Below are positions 1-7,582 of a stretch of 11,321 nucleotides of DNA, in pieces; the stretch's first letter is position 1, and the number at the start of each line of letters is the position of its first letter. This DNA is from Opitutales bacterium (lineage in GTDB: Bacteria; Verrucomicrobiota; Verrucomicrobiia; Opitutales; T3Sed10-336): positions 1-11,321 of the forward strand of contig SLOW01000023.1 in assembly GCA_007132315.1 (NCBI GenBank), given 5' to 3'. The position numbers and the translations under genes are program-made. The notes under the pieces were generated by a model. It saw only the letters and a list, made by a program, of their open reading frames with translations. It did no database searches and was not told the origin of the DNA.

Positions 1-74
<74 letters not shown>

Positions 75-356
75 AGGTAGCGTATAACGCTGAAAAAGAA
101 CGGGAGTTGTGCCGGGAGAGGTGTGCTGGTTTCCGCGGACGGAGGTGGCCAGGTGTTCTCCGGCGACACGGCCGGATTGGTAAAGAAGGGAGCAAACAGG
201 ATTGACGCGGGGGATGTCAATCCATTCCCGAAAAAAATCCGGGGAGAGCTCAAACTTTTGATTGCTTTCGCGTGCCGCGGGCCTACGATCTTGTCTTTTT
301 CACCGTCTCCAGGACCGGTGTTGGGTTTGTCGATTTTCCTTTTTCCAGCAGCAGTT
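75..356. other. Divergent intergenic region between tRNA-Asn and rplY
   Basis: These 282 bases separate two divergent genes and should hold promoters for both. I see no convincing gene here. The rplY frame is open upstream to about 123, but the extra residues do not resemble bL25 and are probably chance coding in GC-rich DNA. The main structure is an 8-bp perfect inverted repeat at 199-223, listed separately. Just after it, TTCCCG and CGGGGA flank an A-run at about 225-245 and could form a weak second stem. A poor sigma70-like candidate for rplY is TTGCTT (262-267) with TACGAT (284-289), 16 bases apart. I do not trust it enough to call a promoter. Confidence 0.5.
199..223. repeat. Perfect 8-bp inverted repeat in the rplY leader
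   Basis: GGATTGAC (199-206) and GTCAATCC (216-223) are exact reverse complements, separated by nine bases (GCGGGGGAT). The repeat lies about 130 bases before the rplY start codon and 125 bases from the tRNA. No gene runs into it from either side, so termination is an unlikely role. It could be a DNA-binding dyad or an RNA hairpin in the leader of the ribosomal protein gene. Function is not shown by the sequence. Confidence 0.4.
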
Positions 357-1007
357 ATGACAGAGCAGATTCATCTCAACGTTAAAGCAAGGGAACTTTT
401 CGGTCGTGGGCCGTGTGGGCGGATGCGCAAAGAGGGATTGATTCCCTGCGTGGTTTACGGCAAGAGCTCGAACGCGCGGAGTATCGCGGTGAGTCAATCG
501 GAGTACAGCCGCATGATCAGACGCGCGGCCGGGGCGGCTTCGCTGGTGCAGCTCAAGGAGGAGGGCAAGGGGTCCACATTGTCGGTCATTCAGGAGACGC
601 AGACCGATCCGGTTACCGACCGGGTGCTCCATATCGATTTTCATGAAGTGTCCTCCACCGAGAAGATGGACACGCATGTGACGATCCACTTGAACGGCGA
701 GGCGACCGGCGTGAAAATCGGCGGCGGCGTGCTCGAAGTGGTTCTCCACTCGGTGGATGTCCGCTGCCTGCCGAAGGATCTGCCGGGCTTTATCGAAGTG
801 GACGTCAGCGACCTTGACGTCGATCAAGCCATTCACGTCAAGGAGCTTCCGCGGTTGGAGGGAGTCGAGTACCTGGCCGACGAAGACCAGGTGGTCGTGG
901 CCTGTATGGCTTCCCGCGTGGGTACCGAGCCCGCCGCTGCAACCGCCGAGGAGGCCGGCGAAGCGGAGGGGGAGCCGGAGAAGGACGAGGAATCGAAGGA
1001 CGCCTGA
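357..1007 (+). CDS. rplY: Ribosomal protein bL25, long form (Ctc/TL5 type)
   Basis: The product is 216 aa and binds 5S rRNA in the large ribosomal subunit. The N-terminal RNA-binding domain (about 1-95) shows family features: an early basic segment, the strand VPCVVYGK-like IPCVVYGK near residue 30, and the DPVTDRVLHIDF segment before residue 100. The C-terminal TL5/Ctc domain (about 96-185) includes LPGFIEVDVSDLD and the GVEYLADEDQVVV end typical of long bL25 proteins. A low-complexity tail rich in Glu and Ala (last 30 or so residues) follows. The ATG at 357 was chosen because bL25 homology begins right after it. No Shine-Dalgarno precedes it; the leader is pyrimidine-rich. It is first in the plus-strand series, 33 bases before pth, an association seen in many bacteria. 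Confidence 0.95.
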   Translation: MTEQIHLNVKARELFGRGPCGRMRKEGLIPCVVYGKSSNARSIAVSQSEYSRMIRRAAGAASLVQLKEEGKGSTLSVIQETQTDPVTDRVLHIDFHEVSSTEKMDTHVTIHLNGEATGVKIGGGVLEVVLHSVDVRCLPKDLPGFIEVDVSDLDVDQAIHVKELPRLEGVEYLADEDQVVVACMASRVGTEPAAATAEEAGEAEGEPEKDEESKDA

Positions 1008-1040
1008 TGTCGTGGCTTCCGCTACCTGCTGTTATTGATT

Positions 1041-1724
1041 ATGCCGGTATCCGTGGTGGCTGGTCTGGGAAATCCCGGGCTGGAGTACGAGAACACCCGG
1101 CACAACGCCGGGTTCGTGTTGCTCGACGCCCTGGCGACCGAGTTCGACTGTCGGTGGGCGAAGGACCGGAAATCGGATGTCCTGTACGCGACCCACGAGC
1201 GACGGGGGAGAAAGCTGTTTCTGCTCAAACCCCAGGCCTACGTCAACCGCAGCGGATCGTGCCTGCGGGAGTTCTTCGCTTTTCACAAGCTGTCGCTCTC
1301 GGAGTTGGCGGTGGTGTACGACGAAATCAATCTGCCCTTGGGGCGTGCGAAAATTTCAGTGGGCGGCAGCGCGGGCGGACACAACGGGATCGCGGATATT
1401 CTGCGGTACTTTCCGGACGAGTTCGTGCGTTTTCGTGTGGGCATCGGTCCGAAAGCACCGCCGTGGATCGACATGAAGGATTTTGTCCTCGGACGCTGGC
1501 GAACCGAGGAACTCAAGGTATTGGAAAGCGAAACGCCCGGCTTTCTGGAGGGGATCAAGCTCTTAATTGACAGCGGTCCGCAATCGGCTATGAATCGGGT
1601 CAATCGACGTCCCGGAAAGCCGGACGATGGGGCCGCCGTGAAGGAAACAACTCGACAATCGGAACAAGAAACCAAAGATGAAAACAGCGGAAAAACGGAA
1701 ATACCGGGCTACGGCGATCCTTGA
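1041..1724 (+). CDS. pth: Peptidyl-tRNA hydrolase
   Basis: This enzyme cleaves the ester bond of peptidyl-tRNAs that drop off ribosomes, freeing tRNA for reuse in the cytoplasm. The product is 227 aa. Visible motifs are GLGNPG (8-13), the TRHNAG motif with the presumed catalytic His21, KPQAYVNRSG with Asn69, YDEINLPLG with Asp94 and GGHNG with Asn115. These match the E. coli active-site set (Asn10, His20, Asn68, Asp93, Asn114). The ATG at 1041 is preferred over an in-frame TTG at 1035 because the family starts a few residues before GLGNPG. Pth proteins are usually about 190 aa. Here a polar, probably disordered tail follows from about residue 190 and runs 47 bases into rpsF. No Shine-Dalgarno is seen. 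Confidence 0.96.
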   Translation: MPVSVVAGLGNPGLEYENTRHNAGFVLLDALATEFDCRWAKDRKSDVLYATHERRGRKLFLLKPQAYVNRSGSCLREFFAFHKLSLSELAVVYDEINLPLGRAKISVGGSAGGHNGIADILRYFPDEFVRFRVGIGPKAPPWIDMKDFVLGRWRTEELKVLESETPGFLEGIKLLIDSGPQSAMNRVNRRPGKPDDGAAVKETTRQSEQETKDENSGKTEIPGYGDP

Positions 1725-1983
1725 CCTGAGGGGTCGTGAGGAGTCAGCGGAAGATCTGGCCGAGACTCTCAAGGGAGAAATCGAGGCACTGCAGGGTGAG
1801 ATTGGCGAAGTGAGCCATTTGGGCACATTGGATTTCGCCCGGACTCCCGACCGGCGCTTCGCCTCGGGCAACTACGTTCAAATCGAATTTTCGGCAGCCG
1901 GCCTGAAGCCGGCAGCCTTGCAGGATCGGGTCCGCCTGAACAAGGCGATCGACCGGGTACTCGTCGAACGGGTGATCGACTGA
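1678..1983 (+). CDS. rpsF: Ribosomal protein bS6
   Basis: The product is 101 aa and fits bS6, the small-subunit protein that normally pairs with bS18 on the platform. Evidence is the first beta strand (KYRATAILDL), a helix from about 21 to 38, the strand LGTLDFARTP, the GNYVQIEF strand and a terminal helix with LNKAIDRVLVERV. Sequence is fairly diverged, so part of the call rests on its place directly before ssb and rplI. ATG 1678 is the only ATG in this frame near the start, and it lies inside the end of pth. The 47-base overlap suggests translational coupling. The upstream bases are A-rich with no clear Shine-Dalgarno. Confidence 0.88.
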   Translation: MKTAEKRKYRATAILDLRGREESAEDLAETLKGEIEALQGEIGEVSHLGTLDFARTPDRRFASGNYVQIEFSAAGLKPAALQDRVRLNKAIDRVLVERVID

Positions 1984-2022
1984 GCGTTCAACCGCACCCC
2001 AACTTTGAACCCCAATTAATCC

Positions 2023-2514
2023 ATGGCGAATTTCAACAAAGTAATCCTGATTGGCAACTTGACACGTGACCCTGATTTGCGGGTCACGCCGTCCGGCACG
2101 TCGATCTGTCGTTTTGGTCTCGCGGTCAACCGGACTTACACCACCCAGGACGGTGAAAAACGGGAGGAAACGACCTTTGTCGATATCGATTCGTTTGGCA
2201 AGCCGGCGGAGATCATCTCGAAGTACATGGCCAAGGGGCGGTCCATCCTGGTGGAAGGCCGCTTGAAGCTGGACCAGTGGGAAGACAAGAACACCGGCGA
2301 AAAAAGGAGCCGGATGGGGGTCGTCTGTGAGAACTTTCAGTTCCTCGGCAGCCGCGGGGATCACGATTCCAGTGGTTCGGAAGGCGGCGGTGGTCGCACT
2401 CAGTACGAGGAGAACTCGCCCCCCGCCCGCAATGCCGGTAACCGCTCTTCGGAGGGGGCGGCGCCGGCGGAGGGAAAGAAGCAGGATATCGAGGAGGACG
2501 ACGTTCCGTTCTGA
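2023..2514 (+). CDS. ssb: Single-stranded DNA-binding protein
   Basis: SSB coats single-stranded DNA at forks and repair sites and recruits partner proteins through its C-terminal tip. The 163-aa product has the OB fold in about residues 1-110, beginning NKVILIGNLTRDP and containing TTFVDIDSFGKPAE and GRLKLDQWED. A Gly/Ser/Ala-rich flexible linker follows. The protein ends in the acidic tip EEDDVPF, a close variant of the classic DDDIPF partner-binding peptide. Length is near the usual 160-180 aa. It lies 39 bases after rpsF and 30 bases before rplI. The bases before ATG (CCCAATTAATCC) contain no Shine-Dalgarno. Confidence 0.97.
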   Translation: MANFNKVILIGNLTRDPDLRVTPSGTSICRFGLAVNRTYTTQDGEKREETTFVDIDSFGKPAEIISKYMAKGRSILVEGRLKLDQWEDKNTGEKRSRMGVVCENFQFLGSRGDHDSSGSEGGGGRTQYEENSPPARNAGNRSSEGAAPAEGKKQDIEEDDVPF

Positions 2515-2544
2515 TTCAATTTCGAATTCATTCAATCAAGCATC

Positions 2545-3036
2545 ATGGCATACACTGAAGTTCTGTTGACCCGTCCGGTTGAAAAACTGGGCGCCGAGGG
2601 CGAACAAGTTCGCGTCAAAGCGGGTTACGCCCGCAATTTTCTGCTTCCGCGCAACATCGCGATTCCGTTGAACAGGGCCAATCGCAAGCAGGTGGAGGCT
2701 CTGCGCAAGGCCCGCCGGATCCGCGAGGAGCGCGAATTGAGCGCGGCCAACGAGCTGGCGGAGCGTTTGCGGGTGGCGCGTCCTGCCATCGCCGTCAAGA
2801 CGGGCGAGGGGGGGAGGATGTACGGAGCTGTCACGGCCCTTCACGTCCACGAGAAGCTGACCGAGGCCGGGATTGAAATCGACCGTCGCCGGGTCCATCT
2901 GCCCGCCCCGATCAAAGAACTGGGCCGGCATGCCGCGACGGTTCGGGTGCATCCCGAGGTGTCGGTGGAGGTCGAGTTCGAGATCGTTTCGGAAAACGCC
3001 ATCGTCGATTCGGAGGAAGCGCCGGAAGATTCCTGA
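2545..3036 (+). CDS. rplI: Ribosomal protein bL9
   Basis: The 163-aa product is the two-domain bL9 protein of the large subunit, which binds 23S rRNA near the L1 stalk. The N-terminal signature is at about residues 16-39: LGAEGEQVRVKAGYARNFLLPR, which includes the conserved Gly, Tyr-Ala-Arg-Asn and Leu-Pro positions, continues here without a break. A long, charged central helix follows (about 40-75, rich in Arg, Glu and Ala). The C-terminal domain includes GRMYGAVT and ends with the HPEVSVEVEFEI strand. It is slightly longer than E. coli bL9 (149 aa) because of an acidic tail. ATG 2545 gives the normal N-terminus. The leader (TCAATCAAGCATC) lacks a Shine-Dalgarno. Confidence 0.97.
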   Translation: MAYTEVLLTRPVEKLGAEGEQVRVKAGYARNFLLPRNIAIPLNRANRKQVEALRKARRIREERELSAANELAERLRVARPAIAVKTGEGGRMYGAVTALHVHEKLTEAGIEIDRRRVHLPAPIKELGRHAATVRVHPEVSVEVEFEIVSENAIVDSEEAPEDS

Positions 3037-3064
3037 AGCGCTTGATCCGCTGAGCGCGCCTCCC

Positions 3065-4501
3065 ATGTCCCCCAGGAATCAAGGCACCCCGGCGGGCTCC
3101 GGGAGACGACGGAAAGCGGGTGAGATCTCCGCCAACAGTCGCGGGGACAACCTGCCCGTATCCGGTCGCGTGTTTCCGCACAGCGTGGAAGCCGAGGAAG
3201 GGGTTCTGGCCTGTTGCATTCTGGATGGCCCCGATGTTCTCAGCCGGTGCATGGAGGCTCGCTTGACCTCCGAGGCTTTCTATGTGCCCGCTCATCAGAT
3301 CCTGTTCGAGGCGTTGCTGGCGATGAACGAGCGCCGGGCGGCGGTGGATGAAATCATGCTGGCGGAGGAACTCAAGAACCGGGGGCATTTCGAGGAGATC
3401 GGCGGGTTCACCTTTATCAACCAGATCACCAACCGGGTTGAGACCACCGCCCACGCCAACCATTTTCTCGAAATCGTCCGGGAAAAGTACTTGCTTAGGC
3501 GATTGATCCGGACATCGACCACCACGGTGGAGCGGTGTTTCGGGTTTGAAGGCGGACTGGAAAACTTCCTGGAAGAGGTTGAACAGGAGGTTTTCAAGAT
3601 CAGCGAGGACCGGATCTCCGATGTTTCCAAGCCGATCAAGGAATCGGTACGTGAAGCATACACGCTGGTTCAAAAGCTCCTGGAACGGCGCGGTGAATTG
3701 AGCGGCATCGCCTCGGGATTCACGGATCTCGACAAGATGACGAACGGGTTTCACTCCCAGGAAATGATCGTCATCGCGGCTCGGCCTTCCATGGGGAAAA
3801 CAAGTTTGGCCCTGAATATGGCCGAGGCGGCCGTGCTTGCCCGGAAGGACCGGAAGCCGGTCCCGACTCTGATTTTCAGCCTGGAGATGAGCAGTCAGCA
3901 ATTGGCCATGCGCATGATGTGCGGGTTGGCGCGGGTGAGTCTGGTACGGTTGCGCGACGGGATCAGTTCGTCGCAAGAAAAACAGGCGCTGCTGGAGGCG
4001 GCCGACGAGTTGAGCAAGGCGCCCCTCTGGATCGACGACTCGGGACACCTCACGATTCTGGAGCTGCGCGCCAAGGCCCGCCGCCTGTCGGCTCAGCGCA
4101 ACCTCGGCCTGATCATCATTGATTATTTGCAGCTCATTTCCGGTTTGGACAACAGTGTGCAGCGCGAGCAACAGATCGCCGAAATTTCGCGCGGGCTGAA
4201 GGCGATGGCCAAGGAACTCGACCTGCCCGTGATCGTTCTGGGGCAGTTGAACCGAGAATCGGAACGGGAGCGGCGGCAGCCCCGCCTCTCCGATCTGCGC
4301 GAATCGGGAGCCATCGAACAGGACGCCGATGTCGTGTTGCTGCTGGCGCGTCCCAAGGACGCGACCGAGGAGACCTCGGTCGCCACCGACCGGGCCGATC
4401 TGATTGTGGCCAAGCAGCGGAACGGGCCCGTGGGACTGGCCAAATTGACTTTTATCAAGGAAATCACCCGGTTTGAAAATTTTATCGCCCAACCCGACTG
4501 A
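3065..4501 (+). CDS. dnaB: Replicative DNA helicase DnaB
   Basis: This is the hexameric 5'-3' helicase that unwinds DNA at the replication fork and contacts primase. It is 478 aa, close to E. coli DnaB (471). The N-terminal domain starts near FPHSVEAEEGVL (about residue 38). The RecA-like ATPase domain begins near 213 with SGFTDLDKMTNGF. The Walker A is ARPSMGKTS (239-247, Lys245, Thr246). SLEMSSQQLAMRM carries the presumed catalytic Glu. The Walker B is LIIIDYLQL with Asp353, and the SDLRESGAIEQDAD motif includes the expected arginine-finger region. No intein interrupts these sites. ATG 3065 leaves a basic, probably unstructured leader of about 35 residues. The gene sits 28 bases after rplI with no Shine-Dalgarno. 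Confidence 0.97.
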   Translation: MSPRNQGTPAGSGRRRKAGEISANSRGDNLPVSGRVFPHSVEAEEGVLACCILDGPDVLSRCMEARLTSEAFYVPAHQILFEALLAMNERRAAVDEIMLAEELKNRGHFEEIGGFTFINQITNRVETTAHANHFLEIVREKYLLRRLIRTSTTTVERCFGFEGGLENFLEEVEQEVFKISEDRISDVSKPIKESVREAYTLVQKLLERRGELSGIASGFTDLDKMTNGFHSQEMIVIAARPSMGKTSLALNMAEAAVLARKDRKPVPTLIFSLEMSSQQLAMRMMCGLARVSLVRLRDGISSSQEKQALLEAADELSKAPLWIDDSGHLTILELRAKARRLSAQRNLGLIIIDYLQLISGLDNSVQREQQIAEISRGLKAMAKELDLPVIVLGQLNRESERERRQPRLSDLRESGAIEQDADVVLLLARPKDATEETSVATDRADLIVAKQRNGPVGLAKLTFIKEITRFENFIAQPD

Positions 4502-4514
4502 GCGCCTGACTCGC

Positions 4515-6896
4515 ATGTTTCGCGTTCTTCCGTTCTTGTTTCTCCTTCTGGCTATGCTGGCATGGCCGGAGAATGCGGCCCAGGGGCAGAACCAGCCGCA
4601 GCGCCCGATCCGCTCGATCGATATCGAATTCATCGAACTGGAGAACGTGAACCGGGAACTGATTCGGGCCAACATGCGCTTACGCGAGGGGATGGAGTAC
4701 GATGAGATCACCATCGACCGCGACATCCGCGCGCTGTACCGCACCGGGCTATTCGAATACATCGAAGTCAAGCGCGAGTTCCTCGACGACGGATCGGTCA
4801 ATCTCCTCTTCGAACTGCGGCCGAAATACCGGGTCGAGTCGATCGAGTTTCGCGGAAACGAGCACGTTTCCGATCGCAGGCTCCTGCGGGAAGTCGGCTA
4901 CGAGCGCCGGCAGACCGGCTGGGTGGCCGACGTCCTGCCCTGGACGCCGCGCCTGATGCCCATGGAGACCTTGGACGAACGCACGGTCCGTATGGGCGCC
5001 GAGGACGTCCGGGAGTACTACCGCCGGCGCGGGTTCACGGAGGCGACGATTTCTTTCGATATCGAGCGCGACACCGAGCGGGGGACCGGACGCATCATCT
5101 ATCACATCGAGGAGGGCCCCAGGGTGACCATCCGTCGCGTGATGTACGAGGGCAACGACAACATCCGCAGCGGTCAATTGCGGCGGGCCATGGACACCCG
5201 CCGCTGGCACATATTCTCCTGGCTGACTGGAAAAGGACGGTTTCAGGAGGACGAGTTCGAGGACGACATCCAGAACCTGGTAGATCTTTACCGGGAGCGC
5301 GGGTTTCTGGACGTCCGGATTCCCCACGACCAGGTGCGCTTCGAGTACCCCTACGAAAATCAGCTCGAAGTAACGCTGGTCATCGACGAGGGCCGGCAGT
5401 ACGAACTCGGTGAAATCTCGTTTGACGGCAACACGCTGTACAGCGACGAGGAACTGCGGGGCGCGTTGGCGCTGGACACCGGCGACGTGTTCGTTCCGTC
5501 GCGCCTGGACGCCGATGTGCAGAACCTAAGGGATTATTACGGGCAGGACGGTTATCTCGACACCACCGTTCGAGCCCGTCGTATTCCGAATCTGGACACC
5601 GGCGCGATCGATATCGAATACCAAATCCAGGAAGCCGGGCAGGTGCACGTGGAGTCCATTCGCATCGAGGGCAACACCAAGACGCAGAGCCGAGTGATCA
5701 TCCGGGAGCTGGGCCTGCGTCCGGGGGACGTCTTCAACTCGGTCCGTATGCGTACCAGCCAGCGCCGTCTGGAGAACACCCGCTTTTTCGAGCACGTCAA
5801 CCTTCAGCCGGAAACCACCAACGTGGAGGGGCGGCGGAACTTGAGCGTCGCCGTGCGCGAGGCCCGGACCGGCAGCCTGACCTTCGGCGCGGGTTTCAGT
5901 ACGCTGGAGAACGTGATTTTCTTCGCCGAGCTTTCCCAGTCCAATTTCGACTTGTTCAATTACCGTTCGCGTTTCCAGGGGGCCGGTCAGAAATTTCGTT
6001 TCCGCCTGCAGGTGGGCTCCCGTTCGAACGAGGTGGTGCTCGCCTTCGAGGAGCCCTGGTTGTTCGACCGGGAACTGGCCTTGGGTTTCCAGGTGTACCG
6101 GTCGGAGAGCGAATTCTTCAGCGCGGCCTTCGACGAGTTGCGCACGGGGTTCGAGGTTTACCTCCGCAAGCGCCTGATCGAGTTGCTGGAAGGGCGGCTA
6201 TCCTACCAGTTCGAAGTGGTGGATATTTTTAATGTTTCCGAGGGCCCCGACGGTGCCTCTCAATTCATCCAGAATGAGGCGGGCAAGCGGTCCGTCTCGA
6301 AGGTGGGGGTGTCCCTGCTGCGCGACACGCGGGACAGCCTGCTGGTCACCACCCGGGGCAACCGCTTCGAGTTCCGGACGGAAGTGGCGGGCGGACCGTT
6401 CGCCGGCGATACCGATTACTACAAGTTCGAACTGCGCGGTTCGCAGTTTTTTCCCATATTTGAGACGCAGACTCAGGTATTGTCGTTTGTGGGGCGGACG
6501 GGCGTCCTCGATCATTTTCGTCCGAGCGATGAGGTGCCGTTTTTCGACCGCTTCTTCCTCGGCGGACCCAACACCTTGCGCGGCTTCAATTTCCGCGAAG
6601 TCGGCCCCCACGTCGCCGGAGATCCGCGGGGCGGGCAAACATACGGGTTTTTCAGCACAGAATACAGTTTGACCTTGGTGGACCCGATCCGTTTTGCTGT
6701 CTTCTACGATGCGGGATTCGTCAACGAGGACTTTGCCGATTTCGAAACCGGCGGATATAATGACAATTATGGATTCGGTTTGCGCATCCTGATCATGGGT
6801 GCCCCGCTTCGGCTGGACTACGGAATTCCCATCACAACCGACGACCACAACGACCGCGGCGGCCGATTCAGTTTTTCCTTTGGAACCCGTTTCTGA
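4515..6896 (+). CDS. bamA: Outer membrane protein assembly factor BamA
   Basis: BamA is the Omp85-family core of the machine that folds beta-barrel proteins into the outer membrane. The 793-aa product has a signal peptide (MFRVLPFLFLLLAMLAW, likely cleaved near AQG/Q at 24-25). Five POTRA domains follow, at about 32-104, 105-202, 203-295, 296-376 and 377-451; the third contains HIFSWLTGKGRF. The C-terminal barrel runs from about 452 to 793. It carries the conserved loop motif LRGF (688-691, Arg689) and ends FSFGTRF with the terminal Phe of the beta-signal. An in-frame ATG at 4473 would overlap dnaB, but ATG 4515 begins exactly at the signal peptide and is preferred. It lies 13 bases after dnaB and 43 bases before skp, its functional partner. 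Confidence 0.96.
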   Translation: MFRVLPFLFLLLAMLAWPENAAQGQNQPQRPIRSIDIEFIELENVNRELIRANMRLREGMEYDEITIDRDIRALYRTGLFEYIEVKREFLDDGSVNLLFELRPKYRVESIEFRGNEHVSDRRLLREVGYERRQTGWVADVLPWTPRLMPMETLDERTVRMGAEDVREYYRRRGFTEATISFDIERDTERGTGRIIYHIEEGPRVTIRRVMYEGNDNIRSGQLRRAMDTRRWHIFSWLTGKGRFQEDEFEDDIQNLVDLYRERGFLDVRIPHDQVRFEYPYENQLEVTLVIDEGRQYELGEISFDGNTLYSDEELRGALALDTGDVFVPSRLDADVQNLRDYYGQDGYLDTTVRARRIPNLDTGAIDIEYQIQEAGQVHVESIRIEGNTKTQSRVIIRELGLRPGDVFNSVRMRTSQRRLENTRFFEHVNLQPETTNVEGRRNLSVAVREARTGSLTFGAGFSTLENVIFFAELSQSNFDLFNYRSRFQGAGQKFRFRLQVGSRSNEVVLAFEEPWLFDRELALGFQVYRSESEFFSAAFDELRTGFEVYLRKRLIELLEGRLSYQFEVVDIFNVSEGPDGASQFIQNEAGKRSVSKVGVSLLRDTRDSLLVTTRGNRFEFRTEVAGGPFAGDTDYYKFELRGSQFFPIFETQTQVLSFVGRTGVLDHFRPSDEVPFFDRFFLGGPNTLRGFNFREVGPHVAGDPRGGQTYGFFSTEYSLTLVDPIRFAVFYDAGFVNEDFADFETGGYNDNYGFGLRILIMGAPLRLDYGIPITTDDHNDRGGRFSFSFGTRF

Positions 6897-6939
6897 AAAT
6901 CCTGATCTCACTCGTTATCGTTACAATCATCATCACTCT

Positions 6940-7518
6940 ATGAAGACCTATACCTATTCTCTCAGTTTAATCGTGGCCCTGTTCGGATTCGCGACCGCCG
7001 GCCATGCCGATGCGGCGTTGCGTGTCGTGACTGCCGACATGGCGTACCTGTACGAAAATTACCATCGGACCCAGGAGGCTCAGGCGCGCTTTCAGAGCTC
7101 GATCGAGCGGGCACAGCGCGAAACCCAAACCATGATGGAGGAAGGGCAGGCCATGGTTGAGGAGTACCAGGAAATCATCGAACAGACCAACAACCCGGCC
7201 CTCTCCGATGAAGCCCGCGAGGACGCGCAGCGCCGCGCCCAGGAAATGGTCGAGGCGATCCAGCAGAAAGAGCGGGAACTGCAGCAGTTCCAGAACAATA
7301 CACGGCGTTCCCTGGAGCAGCGCCAGCGCAATCACCGCGAACTGATGATGGAGGAGATCAAGGAAGTGGTCATGGCCGAGGCGCGGGAGCGCGAGGCGAC
7401 GCTGGTATTTGACACGTCCGGCCCGACCGGCATCGGTATTCCCAGCGTGATTTACGCCGATTCGTCCTTTGACATCACCGACATCGTGCTCGAGGAGATC
7501 AACCGCGACGCCGACTGA
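6940..7518 (+). CDS. skp: Periplasmic chaperone Skp/OmpH family
   Basis: The 192-aa product looks like an OmpH/Skp chaperone, which holds unfolded outer-membrane proteins in the periplasm for delivery to BamA. A signal peptide is clear (MKTYTYSLSLIVALFGFATAGHADA, probably cut after residue 25, begins with a short basic-hydrophobic segment). The mature protein opens with LRVVTADMAYLYENY, the family's first strand. A long Gln/Glu/Arg-rich coiled-coil region follows (about 40-150). It ends with a strand region including REATLVFDTSG and TDIVLEEINRD, also typical. Length fits the family once the signal is removed. Its position directly after bamA and before lpxD is a widely conserved arrangement. 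There is no Shine-Dalgarno; the leader is CAATCATCATCACTCT. Confidence 0.93.
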   Translation: MKTYTYSLSLIVALFGFATAGHADAALRVVTADMAYLYENYHRTQEAQARFQSSIERAQRETQTMMEEGQAMVEEYQEIIEQTNNPALSDEAREDAQRRAQEMVEAIQQKERELQQFQNNTRRSLEQRQRNHRELMMEEIKEVVMAEAREREATLVFDTSGPTGIGIPSVIYADSSFDITDIVLEEINRDAD

Positions 7519-7544
7519 GTAATTTATATTTGCCTCCGCGGCAT

Positions 7545-7576
7545 GAAAGCCCTGTCCTTGCGAGGTCAGGGCTTTC
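7545..7576 (+). terminator. Strong hairpin between skp and lpxD, possible terminator
   Basis: GAAAGCCCTG (7545-7554) pairs exactly with CAGGGCTTTC (7567-7576). Inside this, after one T-T mismatch, CCT pairs with AGG around a TGCG tetraloop, giving 13 pairs in all. The following bases are GCTTTAATGG, only weakly U-rich, so it is a poor match for a standard intrinsic terminator. The lpxD start codon comes only six bases after the stem. It may end the long transcript upstream, or control entry of ribosomes at lpxD. The hairpin itself is certain; the role is inferred. Confidence 0.5.
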
Positions 7577-7582
7577 GCTTTA

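Noticed and set aside
75..95. A tRNA-Asn promoter with -10 TATACG on the minus strand
   Set aside because: The hexamer is plausibly placed, but 16-18 bases upstream there is no -35-like sequence (ACAACT or CAACTC). The site is also a small palindrome (GCGT-ATA-ACGC), so the match may be chance.
262..289. A sigma70 promoter for rplY, TTGCTT-16-TACGAT
   Set aside because: It matches only 3 and 4 of 6 consensus bases. A TTGACG at 202-207 is a better -35 but has no -10 at the right distance and lies in the inverted repeat.
123..356. An N-terminal extension of bL25, or a separate small gene, in the open frame before rplY
   Set aside because: The 78 extra codons show no bL25 similarity and no convincing domain. 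They span the inverted repeat and the probable promoter region. Normal bL25 proteins begin at the ATG at 357.
3770..4330. An intein in dnaB, a frequent insertion site
   Set aside because: Walker A, Walker B and the later helicase motifs are continuous and the protein has normal length (478 aa).
3037..4514. A shared leader motif (GAGCGC a few bases before ATG) at dnaB and bamA
   Set aside because: The shared part is only six to eight bases, includes part of a stop codon context, and does not recur before other genes.
2912..4801. A 629-codon open frame on the minus strand across dnaB
   Set aside because: It is antisense to dnaB and bamA, which carry all expected family motifs. The translation shows no recognisable domain and looks like a codon-bias artefact of GC-rich DNA.
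6922..6927. An internal promoter for skp with -10 TACAAT
   Set aside because: No -35-like hexamer is found 15-19 bases upstream and there is no extended TG motif. Single five-of-six matches are common.
7469..7474. A perfect TTGACA inside skp as a -35 box for lpxD
   Set aside because: The nearest -10-like sequence (TATATT at 7525) is 50 bases away, and nothing suitable occurs at 16-18 bases.
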